DNA from: Setophaga petechia
Lineage: Eukaryota; Chordata; Aves; Passeriformes; Parulidae
DNA length: 64,000 nucleotides
Assembly (NCBI GenBank): GCA_024362935.1
Contig: JANCRA010000040.1
Coordinates: 3,286,001-3,350,000, forward strand
Direction of reading: 5' to 3'
The notes under the pieces were generated by a model. The model saw only the letters and a list, made by a program, of their open reading frames with translations, was not told where the DNA came from and did no database searches. Below, one piece after another: positions 22,666 to 34,160 of this stretch (position 1 is its first letter; the number at the start of each line of letters is the position of its first letter). Both the position numbers and the translations under genes were made by a program.

Positions 22666-25600
22666 TGTGTCCTTCTATGTATTTAGGAAAGCTAAGATGT
22701 ATTTCACTCTGTCTAGTGACTTAAAAAAAGTTAGATTGATCTCTGAGATTCAATAGGTGCAGGGGGAGGTTTTCTAACCTCTTAACCTCCAAATTTCCTT
22801 AGATTTCCTGTCAATCTTGTTTAGCATTTTATCAGCAAACTGTAATGCGACAGGCCTCATTACTATTGAACACAGGAATTAGTGGCATGTGACGGACTGA
22901 GAATCTGTCATTCAAATGCAAGCATCCTTTGGGACCATTAAGAAATCATTTGATGGAAGGGGGGAGGGCCAGTGAAAGGATGTTTAATTTTTTTAATGTG
23001 CAATTTAAAAAAATCCCCTGCTCTTATTTCTAATGGTCTTTGTTGACAAAGAGGGCAGTAGTGGTTAAAATGTCATGAGGTCTGTTTTGCAATCTGCTGC
23101 TGCAGGCTTTGCTAATTTTAGTGTATCAAAGGCAACAATAGATCACATTTACTGGAAAATAGTAAAAAGAGGTATCTATGTTGTGTCTGTCTGTAAAAGG
23201 CAAGCTGCCTCACAAGAAGTTGGCTAGATTCCATGATCTGGAATCTGTTGTGATCAAAGCACATTCTGCAAAGAATGCAGAGAATGATTTTGCTTAAAAA
23301 TCAGCTGCTGAAACAAACATCTAAGCATTCATTTATTTCTCATATGGCAGCATTAAAATAATTGGCAGCACTGCAGCAACTGTAACAGTAAAATGTATTT
23401 GTGCTTCATATCACAACAGAATGATTTTAGTAGTGGCTAGCACAACTTGAATGCCAATAAGGTACTGAGAGCTGTGAAACATAACCACCATAACGTATTT
23501 GAGACTTAGGATTTACTCAACTTACTACAAAATCAATAATGGGATCATTTGTAACAAAATCTATTTGCTGAGAAGGAATGTCAGTGCAGGTGTTCATCAC
23601 AGGAACGGGATGCAGACGCGGTACAGTGCCAAAGCCAAGGATACAAATGAAGGTCTTTTACAGCACACTGGCTTACAGCTGACAGTTAAGGAAATCTTGG
23701 AGGCTAGTAGGATATTAATGGGACTAAGTGGATGGGAAGACATTATAGAATATAAACAACCAGAAACCTTTGAATTATTTTTGATCTCACATTTCCAAAG
23801 ACTAACCAAAATGATCATTCCCTGTCATCTCAATGTTTGTTGGCTTCTTTCATGGTTACTGTTTTCAAAATAACTGAAGCTCTTATAAGTAAAACCCTTC
23901 AGTTTTCCTTCTGAAATCTGTTCTGGCCCATTACAGAAATGGAGTTTTATATCTTTTTATAGCTCATTAAACTTTTTGCTTGTATTTGTTCTTTTCCCTA
24001 ACTGTGTTTTGGCTTATAGTCATCACTAATTAAAATGTAAAGCTGAAAGTGTTAGTGTTTAAAACACAACTGTGCTTTATGAGGGAAGGGTGATATGGTT
24101 ATGTCATCCAAATAACTTGTTTTGGTAGAACTAGCAGTGGTTTTGAAATTACCAGACGTACTAGCTTTTCAAGATGGGTATCCCAAAATGGAAGTGCCTC
24201 CATTTGGCAGGTATTCATAAGCATTGGTCCTCAATCATCTTCTGTAAAGGATGGATCTTCTTTGAAACATAGGTCTTTGCCTTCTATGAGGACTTTAACT
24301 AAAATAGGGGGTTGAGTTAGAATTATTTTCCTTTTTTCTTTGAATGCCCATTGTTTTTAGACATGTTCAGTGTAATCTTATATTTAGAAATGTCTAGGTG
24401 AAATGGCTGTTAAGCATTCCTCGTTTTACCTGAAATCACAATTTTTATAAGAAACAGCCACCTCTGACTCTTCTGGCTTACATTTTGTATGCATAAACAA
24501 TTCCAATGATCCAGATCTAACAGTGTCTTCAAATGATTGGGTAGCCTTCCTCTAGCATCTAGCTTGTGATCCTGCATGTGTGAAATGGGGAAGTAAGAGG
24601 GCCTCCTTTGCTATGGTTTACTATTTAAGGGTGTTATGTGTAACAGATTCTGTCATCTCCATCAGAACAAATTGCACCATTTTATTTTCCATGTTCTGAT
24701 CAGTTCTAGAAGTTCTAGATCTACCTTTGGACTAGGTGTCTCCTAAGCTGTATGTATGAGAGCTGCATGTCATCCAGGACAACTTCTGTTAATCTGCACT
24801 TTGACACTGCTTGATTGTGTATTCAGTGCATAACTAAAGAAAAAATGTAGCTTTTAGTAGGAGGCTTAGATATGAAATCTACCTTTTAACTATTTTATTT
24901 CTGTGTGAAGACTGAATCTGGTGATTCTGAAGAGAATGGACTGAACTACTCTTAACAATCTTGATTTTAGAGACCTTTCTAGGTGGTCTAAATATTACTC
25001 AGCATGATATAAGATTTCATCAGAATGTACAAAAAAGACAGAAGATGAAGTTCACCACAGCTGAAAAGTTCAAAATCTTTTAAAAATCTGAGACTGTTGG
25101 TCTTGGCTTAGGATCAACATTAACATTCAGAACTGACAACATAATGTTGAAATTACACAGAAGATAGCAATTCAGTGCATTAGCAGAAAGTGCTACATAT
25201 TCAGAGTCTTCTGGAAGACAGCAGGAGTAAAAGAGATTGGTGCTTATTTGCCCTGCTTTCTTAGGGAGAATTGAAATGTATAGCTGGATTTCTGCAGCCA
25301 ACAAAATTGTTTTGGAGAGTGCTGCTGGAGGGACAATAGCAGAACAGTGAAAGAGTAGGATACCAGGGGATAAAGCACCCAGTTAAACTGAATCACACAT
25401 CTCAAAACAACCACTACAACTCTAGCACCTGCTATCTGCCATTATCACTGCAAGTTGGTTGGCACGAAAGGACAAAAATTTTCGCAATAAATGTCTGCTA
25501 CTATGAATCATCACGATGTTTCAAAGTGTTTTTCAGCAATGAAAAATCAACAGTGTGTTCACATAAAAAATGAGGACAAAGTCTCTAACATCTCTTTTAT

Positions 25601-28600
25601 ATAGCACTATGTGTCTGACAATAGTGACTCAAACTAGAAAAAAGTGACTAAGAAGTTCTTAAATGTTTAAGGTGTAAATGGAAACAGTCAATTCAAAAGA
25701 TAATGGATGAAACAAATAATTCCAAATGACTGTCTGCATAATGACAATTTCATCAGCACAAATGAAAGAAAACATTTAAGCTTTGTTTATATGAGAATGG
25801 ATTAGAGGTTTTTAGAATATGGAGTTTTTTCTGTTCCTTTGCAGTATATGATACCAAAGAAATGAAACTGTGTAATGAACCAAATCTTCCACAGATTTTA
25901 GTGAGTGACTCTAATATGGTGGCAGATGGTGTAAATCAGTGCAAAATTTGGCAGTAGGTATTAACTGGAATCTATAATATTTTCAGGGACTTATATGCAT
26001 GCAACTCATGAGTTTCATTAGAAATGACAAAATTTTTCTTGTGTTTGGATGAAAGCAAGAACTAAATTTAGCCTCTCAGACTGTTCCTGGCATTTAAGTT
26101 GTCATTAGTCTTCATTCTGATTTAGGAGAAAGTGTGTGATAATAAGTCAGTTAGAAGAAAAAACTAGTGATTTCCAGCCACTAAAATGGTTGCTAATTTA
26201 GAGAAAAATCTCCTAGGACAAAAAAGCTGACTACTGCTGCATAATAAGACATTTTTCCATATCTTCACTTTTAGATTTACTTGAGAGAAAGTTTGTCAGA
26301 AGGGACTCAGTCAGTGCAAAGAAGTTGCCTCTGATTGTTTGGTACATGAAGGGGTGAAGTCCAGGAAACAGAATTCTGACTAAGCACAGCTAAATACTGC
26401 TTAGCACTGCAGAGAGAAAGGTTGTGGACAACATATGATGCAGTTTTTATTTTTTCTTTCTTCATTCTGTTAATCTGTCTTTAGGAATAATTTATCACTT
26501 GCAAATCATCTTGTGATTTTATGTACGGGTTATGACTTACCAAATAAATATTTTCAATAAATATTACAGTCCTTTTCCTTGTTCCTTCACCTTAATTTTG
26601 TATTGAAATTTAGTACTATCACAGACAGTGCAGAACTGTGTATTCCTGGGAGAGTTCAAGTCCCTTGCAGGTTTACTTAGACACTCTCTTTCCTAGGTGA
26701 AATACAATCCTTCCTCTTCCTGGTATGGATTGTAATCATTATCCCATGTCTTCTGTATTTCTGATGTTTTGTCTGGGGCACTTTGTAGCTGTCAGATACC
26801 AAGATAAGTCCTATGTTTCAAGTGCAGATTCTGAAATTAATTTAGCTGAAGAAAGAAAAGTTACGCTATTGAAATATTTGTCCTATCTTCTCTTCCATAC
26901 TCTGCATTAAGGTAAAAAAATTATAGCCCTTGAATGTCTGGTGTGGTAAACTGAGCCTCTTCTGCTTTTAATATAAGTGATCAGGCATGTGATGAGAAGA
27001 GTTTATAGATAGAGGGTGACTACATAGTGAATTATTTCTTATTTCTCTCTTTCTCTTCATATTATGTACATAAAGTGCTGACATTAGGATACTAAATAGT
27101 TTGAATAGATGTCATTTTTAGCCATTAAGTAGAGGTAGGCTCCTCCAGACATAGAGAAAAAGAAAAGTGCATAGAGAAAAAGAAAAGATGTCAAGGTATC
27201 ATCTAGTGTATCTTTATCATCTTGCAATCCTTTTTACTAAGTTTGCTTGGTAATTTCTAGCTACCTGAAACATTTTGTATTTGGCTGTGTTGACTTTTTT
27301 TCATATTTTTCTAATTTATATTTTCAAATTATGAAGGTGTCCCTACAATTCATGCCCTAAAGCTCCAAAATCATCATCTTCTATGAATTTAATAAACTCT
27401 GTGCTCCACCATTGTGGTTGTAGATGAATCAATGGATGAGTAGAACCACACCCAGAACATACACTTGCAGGACCTGAAGTCCTTCTTATTATTTCCATGG
27501 TATACAGAATGACTGATAATCTCTCTGTGTGCAGGGTCTTCTGGATAGTTTTATATCTGGGCTGCAGCATTTCGTCCTTCTTGTAAGGGTTGAAGCTTCA
27601 TCCTGTAAGCCTGTTTGTCCTTTGCTGTTGACTGTAGAGAGAGACAGGAAGATTCCTAAGACTTTTAAATTTAAGAGGGAAAATGTCATCCTTTGTAACC
27701 ACAGTATAATCATGGTGTTCATGAGAGTTTAAACATAATTAGTGACTACAGAGATGAAGGAAGTTTGAGGGAAAAAAACAGTTGGGGGGTTTGACAGCAA
27801 ACAGTGTTTTGTTGCTTGCTGTATCTGGACCATGCTTCAGTCAGGGCAATACACCACAAACAACTGACTTATTTACAGAATGAATAGGTCTGGCAACATA
27901 CTCCTGAGTCAGAGAAGCAAGAAATGTTTCTGGTATTGTGTATTATTATTGATAAGATTTCTTTTACTCAGTGTGTAAAAAAAAGAGGAAAATCTTCTAT
28001 CTTGAAAATGAAATGTGATGAAGCATTACCACCGATAAACTGTGGACAAATTTAATGCCTACAAATTATGTGTTTGGTCTGAAAAGTAGGAAATGGAGAT
28101 GATATAATGATTTTCTGGAGAATCTGGATAACTTAAGTTTTCAGGCATGAAGGCCTTGACTTTATACTGCCTCTTTCGATGGGATCAACTGTGTTCAGCT
28201 GCATGTTAACATCACCAAGTAATTCCCCTCAGCTCTGGTGCTGGTTGTATATAAGCTCTGCCTCAACTACATCTTGTCCTGCCCTTCTTACTCTTGTATT
28301 CCCTAAATGGAGAACTGAGGATTTCCATTTTTCCCTGAAGACTAAGGTCAGTGAGGAACTAAGGTGTCTGACTGCCTTGATCCTTCCTAGATTCCTCAGG
28401 GGAGGAGATGTGCTGAAAGCACACTATGGACAAAAGTATCACAGAATGTCAGTGGTCCTGCTAGTGTGGCTGTGATTGTTCCTTGATATCAGAGAGCTTT
28501 AAAAGTTTCAGGAGCTGCTCTAAACTATGCTGAGTGTTGAACGGTTTTTAACTCTAAGGACTGGAAGAATGTAATACAGCCCCAAGTTGTTTTTTCAGTG

Positions 28601-30480
28601 TTAGTTGTTTCTGTCATATTACACCATTGCTTTCAGAAAGGATTGATTGCCTTTGGTGTACTGGTCTAGTTTTCGCAGACCTTTTTCAGTTGCTGTATCT
28701 TATATCTGGTTTATACAAAGGACTAAGAAACAGAAAAAAAAAGGTTTAATTTAAACTTTTTTGGTGTTTCTGATGCAAATTCAGAATCAACAAAAAAACC
28801 TCAGGTTTCAAAGTCACCACCACAATGAGTAGAAGGTTGTTCTCATTCTTCTTCTGTTGTCTTTTAAAAGGTAGAAAGAGACAGACAGAGCCATAATATA
28901 TGTATACATTGCACCTGCTGTGGATCTGACTACCTTTATTTATGAAGGTCATCTCTCATGTCCAGTTCTCTTGGAAATATCATCAGAGATATTTCTTCTT
29001 GACAATTATGCTTTAGGGGATGAATCAAATATTATTGAGCTGTCATTACCTACAGGTAGTTTGGAAGACCTCTCCTCCCAGAGCAGTTATTTTGCCTTTG
29101 GATATTTTAATAGGTTCTGATATTAGAATCCAACTCAAGCCTGTAGTTACAAAAACTGCACATTGAATCTGTAGTTCTCTTAGCAAATTGGACAATTTTA
29201 CCAGCTTCCTTTTGTTAGGAAGTTTACAGTACCTACTTAATTATTAAGCTGTCAAGAGAAAACTAACTTGCCTGAGAGTGTCAGAAGCATTCTCATGTAG
29301 GAAAAATGGAGAATGTGAAGGCCAAGAGAGCAAGATGGAAACTTTTCATAATGCTTTTGTATCAGACATTTAGTACCAAAGCTGTGTGTAGAGCAGCTGG
29401 GCATTGACCCTCTCAGGTTTGGAGGTTTGGCCTTGGCCTGGTGGGGGAGTCTTCTGGACAGAACCTTTGATGAAAGAAATGAAATGGGTCACTCATTGCA
29501 GTTTTGCTGTGGATTCTTATCATTGTCTTTTCCCTTGTTCAGCTCTGAGCACCTGCATCCCCCTGTGACAGCTGAATCATGCATGTTTGACAGACATAAG
29601 GGGGCTGAAGATTTTTAAGTTGGTAGGTACTTTGAAGTGCTGAATGTCTGCAAAACTGCTGTCAAAGAGTGCCAGATCTCCTTATTAATAAGCAGATAGT
29701 TGCTATGTTTTCTGTCCCAGATTACCTCTCATGACTCTCTGGTTTCAAGTATCCCATGAAAAAGCTATTTTTACCATGCCATACATTTATTCAGTCTTCC
29801 TGGATGCCTCCCAAAAATTCAACTAATAAATGGCACATTCTTCCCTCTCCAAAAAGCTTTTGTAAATCTGTGTTCCTCCTGCAAGCTTAAAACTCCAGGG
29901 GCTGAGACTTCCTGCAGAGGTCTGCATGTGAGCTTTCTAGCACTGCCAGCCTTAGCCCCTGTTGCAGGAGTTAAATGCCAGTGTTGGGTTTATTAGCACA
30001 GACACTAGTGAATCACCTCATTTCCAGCCAATCCCGAACGCAATCTGAACCTTAGGGTTTCTGCCTTTCTGTGTTCTTGTGATTTTGAGGACCAGAGACA
30101 TCTCCAATTTTCACAGTTCCGTAAAAAACCTGAAAACCTAACTGGTATCATTAGTTAGAACCACCTTTCTTTTGGACATTTTCTTACGGAATTTTCATAT
30201 GTTCCTTTGTAGGAAAATAATCTTTCACATGTTTCTGAGTCTCTTTTTGCAGCTATCTTGCTTTCATGGACAAAAGACCTTTTACTCAGGGATTTCAGTC
30301 CATAACAGAGTTTGAAACCAAGACATTGGAAACAATAGTGTTTATTCCTTCTGAACTTGCATGCCAAATTTCTGTACAATAATTAACTGGAACATACTGT
30401 GGAACAATATCCATCACAACTACCTTCTAGAAGAAGCTGATCACCTTCATGAACATTTATACAATTTATATTGTCCTCAA
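22666..30480. other. Unique non-coding sequence
   Basis: This long interval has no recognisable gene. The part at about 22830-23470 has the texture of a conserved vertebrate non-coding element (see findings). A 20-bp duplication lies at 27150-27189. Open frames such as 23499-23873 (plus, 124 codons) and 28179-28475 (plus, 98 codons) match nothing known and have no clear splice context. Confidence 0.5.
27150..27189 (+). repeat. 20-bp direct duplication
   Basis: The A-rich unit CATAGAGAAAAAGAAAAGTG at 27150-27169 is repeated at 27170-27189, with only the last two bases changed. It is a simple local duplication. Confidence 0.9.
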
Positions 30481-30508
30481 TATTTGAAATTTAACCAGCA
30501 CCTCTCTC

Positions 30509-30531
30509 AAAAAAAAAAAAAAAAAAAAAAA
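30509..30531 (+). repeat. A23 homopolymer
   Basis: Twenty-three A residues end in AGAAACTTGA. I looked upstream for a retroposed transcript ending in this tract. No AATAAA signal at the right distance and no recognisable gene was found, so a retropseudogene is not supported. Confidence 0.92.
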
Positions 30532-30641
30532 GAAACTTGAAGGTGACAAATAATAGGTTTTACAGATACATACTTACAGGAGTACATATATATAAACATT
30601 GTGTGTGTAAGTCTAAAAGTGTATATTTATGGAAGTTTGAT

Positions 30642-30653
30642 TACATATATATA

Positions 30654-30705
<52 letters not shown>
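30642..30705 (+). repeat. (AT)n microsatellite with GTGTGT interruption
   Basis: Alternating TA/AT runs from 30642 to 30704 with a GTGTGTG interruption at 30654-30662, leaving an uninterrupted AT core of over 40 bases. Such tracts extrude cruciforms and are length-polymorphic. The minus-strand frame giving repeated Ile-Tyr is an artefact. Confidence 0.95.
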
Positions 30706-30708
<3 letters not shown>

Positions 30709-30719
30709 GTGTATAGATA

Positions 30720-33090
30720 TACACAGACTTTAAAAATTAGATAAAAGGCATTTCCTTCTATATATAATAATAAACAAGGTCCTGCCTCTAAATGGCCCTG
30801 ATGACCAGATGAAAAGTAATCTGACTTCTCCTGGCATCCCACCTTTCTTCCTATGCTTCCTATGAACAGCCCATTCAGCTGTTCCTACCCAGCTTTCACA
30901 GGTTTAGCTGTGTGTGTTCTTTACCTGTGGCTCATTTAAGAACTCCAGCACCTGTTTTACTCCTTTGTGACAGCAGTCACTGTACCCCGTACAGCAGCAG
31001 TTTGATACAGGTCACACTAGAGTATGGACCCTTTTATATAAGAGCACATGATCTGTATTTGAAACAAATGAAATTGTTTCTGGTCTTTTTTTACTGCATG
31101 GAGTAGGTGTAAGGAAACTGTTTGTCTGCTTCATTAGCCACTGCTTGCCTACTAAGCTACTATTAAAATAAAACCTGTACTCACCCCATGCAGTTACAGC
31201 AGTGGTATGAACTGTGAATAGACAGCGTAGCAGATGTTGGAAGGTCATTGTAGAATCAGAAATGATGTTTCTTTACATTTAACATCTATCTTCGTGGCTC
31301 CCAGGAATTTGCTTTCCCCTTGATTATGAAACAAGAAAAGAGCATTTGTTTTGGGGAAAGCTTTTGTTTGGTGCTCATGCAGTGTATAGCACAACAGGAT
31401 GCTGGGCCTTCAAAAAGCAATGATTGATGATAGCTCCATCTCCATGCTTGTAATGGGTTTAAGCAGTAATTGCTGCATCAATGCCAAAAGATTTACAAAG
31501 GTCAAAATCAAGAGGGAGAGAAGACCCCTGTCCCTGTCCCTGCCACCAGAAGAGTAATTGTTATCAGTACCTCCAATAATGGCAAAAGTGCTGAGTTTGC
31601 TTTGTGGTTCTGCCTTAAAAACTTGATTATGTTTCCCTGGTTTGAAAACCTCACTGGCAAGCTTTGCATGCTGATGACAGTAATTTTTCTTCCCACTTGA
31701 TGTTGACCATTGCAGTTGTCCTTGAAACACCCCCCCAGCCACCACCACCCCCCTCCCACCCTCAATCTCATTATAGTTTCAGCAGCACTCTTGCTGAACA
31801 ACAAAAGAGGATCAGTGGTGGGTGCCTCCTGATACTTCAGCGGTGGTGGATAGCAGAGACTGGTGCAGTGGAAGAACTATTGTCATTGGTTAGACCATAT
31901 TCTGGCATCCTGAAGAGGCAGAGACACTTTGCTCTTTTGGAGACAAGGACGCTTGAAGATGTTTTGTAGGCATGGAAGTGGTTGTCAGCGATGCTGGCAG
32001 TGCTACAATACCTCGTAGTTCAGTCTTGGGCTCTGTCATGGATATTTTGACCAGCATTGGTTGTTCAGCCATGAAACAGCCATGTACAGAGAATAAGTTA
32101 GAGGCTGAAAGAGATAAGGAAAATGCTGATACTGCTGCCCTTCTCGTTTGTGGCTTGCCATGCAGCCCTGCTGCCGCTGTGAACTTCATCTCTGCTCTTG
32201 GCAGCACAGATGTTTTGTAGAGGTGGAAATATGTCCTCCCTCCTTCTCATTGACTTTAGCATATGTAGGAAAGAATAGGAAAGAATACCTTAGAATGCAT
32301 CTGGAAGGTGCTTGAACATTTTCCTCACTTTTATAGATGTCAAGGCGATACAAGTTGAATGTTTTCAGAAAGCTACTGCTGTCTTCTGAGGGTGAGGCTG
32401 GATAATCAAGCCATTTTGATTAAATATGCACTAATTTATCAATTTTGTTGGTTAAAATACACACCTCTTACTTATGAAGTTTAAAATAGATAAAAATGAA
32501 TTCAAGTATTCCCTCACTCACTGGAATTTAATCTCTTTTTCATCCTTCTTTCTAAAAGTCAACAATTACAGATGGGTGGCTGCTCACTGAAACACGGTGA
32601 TGCTGCCACCCCCAAGGTAAAGCGAGGTTTGTCTGAATGCACATCCACTCACTGGATTTATTATACAAGTTGTCCTAGTGTAACTAAGGCAATTGGGTTA
32701 CACAGTGCATATCCTTGGACAATCTAACCACTTTAAAACTATGTTTGTATCGACTCGAAAGAGTTAGTTTCAGCTCACTGGGTAAAATCATAGCTTTAAC
32801 TACTGTGAGTAACTCTCTATTAGATGTTCACATTCTTATAACTAGGTCAAAATTACATTTACTTAGTTACTTTGCTGCAGTGTTTCAGGCTAAGAAAGCC
32901 TCCCTAATCCTTAGGATCCATCACCACTGAGATCTCAAGGCTTTGAATCAGATCAGACAATGTTTTACTAAGTGCTTACACCTGAACACAAACAGGATAT
33001 TTTTCCTTGTAATAATATTTTCGTCCAAACATCTGGTTCTACTTCTAGTCATGTAATCTGTTTATAACTCTTGATCGTATTCTATGTAAA
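30720..33090. other. Unique sequence with dense overlapping frames at 31400-32220
   Basis: No repeat family was recognised. A more GC-rich patch at 31400-32220 has open frames on both strands (plus 31664-31969 and 31972-32220; minus 31410-31748, 31508-31804 and 31890-32207). The two plus frames are in different phases, so they are not one frame broken by a stop. No domain was recognised. A C-rich tract lies at 31728-31773. Confidence 0.45.
31728..31773 (+). repeat. C-rich low-complexity tract
   Basis: Several runs of C (ACACCCCCCC, CCACCACCACCCCCCTCCCA) occur in 46 bases. The minus strand has four or more G runs and could form a G-quadruplex; the plus strand could form an i-motif. On the plus strand it encodes a proline run in a chance frame. 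Confidence 0.85.
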
Positions 33091-34135
33091 ATAGAATCAT
33101 AGAATCAGAGAATCATAGAATAGTTTGTGTTGGAAGAAACCTTAAAGATCATATATTTCCAGTGTCCCTGTCATGGGCAGGGATGCCAGTTAGTAGATCA
33201 GATTTTGCTTAAAATTCATCCAACCTGACCTTGAAAACATCCATGGATGGGGTATCACAACTTCTCTAGGCAACCTGTTCCTGTGTCTTGCCAGCCTCAC
33301 CATAAAGAATTTCTTCCTGATACCTAATGTAAATTTACTCTTTATCAGTTTAAAGGCATTCCCCTTGTCCTATAACTACAGGATTTTCTTGACAAAAGTC
33401 CCTCTCCAGCTTTCTTGTAGCTGCTCTTCAAGTACTGGAAGGTGCTGCAAGGTCACCCTGGTGCATTTTCTTTTCCAGGCTGAACAACTCAAGCTCTCCC
33501 AGCCGGTCTTTGCAGGAGAGGTGCTCCAGCCCTCTGAACATTTTTGTTGCTCTCCTCTGGATGACTCCATCAGGTCCATGTAATTCCTTAGCTGTAGGCC
33601 CCAGAACTGCACACAACACTCCAAGTGGGGTCTCATGAGAGCAGAGCAGAGGTGGAGAATCATCTCCTTTGACCTTCTGGCCACAGTCCTTTTTATACAG
33701 CCCTGGAAGTAGTTGGATTTCTGAGCTGCAAATGTACATTGCTGGGTCATGCTGAGCTTTTTATCAACCAGCTTGCTTAAGTCCTTCTCAGATCTACTCT
33801 CAATTCATTCTCTACCCATTCTATTTAAGTTTAGCATTACTCCAACCCAGGTGCAGGATCTTGCACTGAACTTCACACAGGCCGACCTCTTCAGCCTGTC
33901 AAGATCCCTCTGGAAGAAATCTCTTCTCTTCAGTGTGTCAACCAAACCACACAGGTTGGTGTCACCAGCAACTTGTTAAGGGTGCACTCAATTGCTTCAT
34001 TCATACCACCAACAAAGATGTTAAACAGTGCCAGTCCCCATACTGATCCCTGAGGAACTCCACCAGTCACTGGTCCCTCCTTGGACACTGAGCCCTTGAC
34101 CACAACTATTGGAGTGTGTTCATCTGGCCATGTCA
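33091..34135 (-). mobile_element. CR1 LINE, 5'-truncated, minus strand, intact 3' tail
   Basis: A 1.05 kb CR1 copy in reverse orientation. Its 3' tail is well kept: the plus strand begins ATAGAATCATAGAATCAGAG, then AATCATAGAATAG, the characteristic CR1 terminal octamer repeats. It then runs through the 3' UTR, the end of ORF2, and back to the reverse-transcriptase PQG motif near 34050. It is truncated at about 34135. It belongs to a different CR1 subfamily, or at least a different divergence class, from the copy at 11238. Confidence 0.93.
33376..33750 (-). pseudogene. CR1 ORF2 C-terminal fragment
   Basis: Two overlapping minus-strand frames (33376-33750 and 33428-33739) share the CR1 ORF2 C-terminal end. 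The landmarks are the [10 protein letters not shown] segment, then [15 protein letters not shown] and [20 protein letters not shown], then [16 protein letters not shown] frameshift splits the sequence between the two frames, so the product cannot be made intact. In the living element this region lies C-terminal to the reverse transcriptase. Confidence 0.88.
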
Positions 34136-34160
34136 GGTCAAAAAGTGGGTTCCTCCACAC
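33930..34160 (-). pseudogene. CR1 reverse transcriptase fragment (PQG motif)
   Basis: This minus-strand frame carries GGVPQGSVWGLALFNIF, the conserved PQG region of the LINE reverse transcriptase. The expected catalytic motif downstream is lost: the frame continues as TLNKLLVTPTCV, where the family has a short linker and then the aspartate pair. The N-terminal part of the frame, beyond about 34135, is not CR1. The copy is inactive. Confidence 0.85.

Noticed and set aside
30155..30531. Processed retropseudogene ending in the A23 tract
   Set aside because: No polyadenylation signal or recognisable coding sequence precedes the tract, and no target-site duplication was seen.
30627..30842. Open frame with repeated Ile-Tyr
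   Set aside because: It is the translation of the (AT)n microsatellite.
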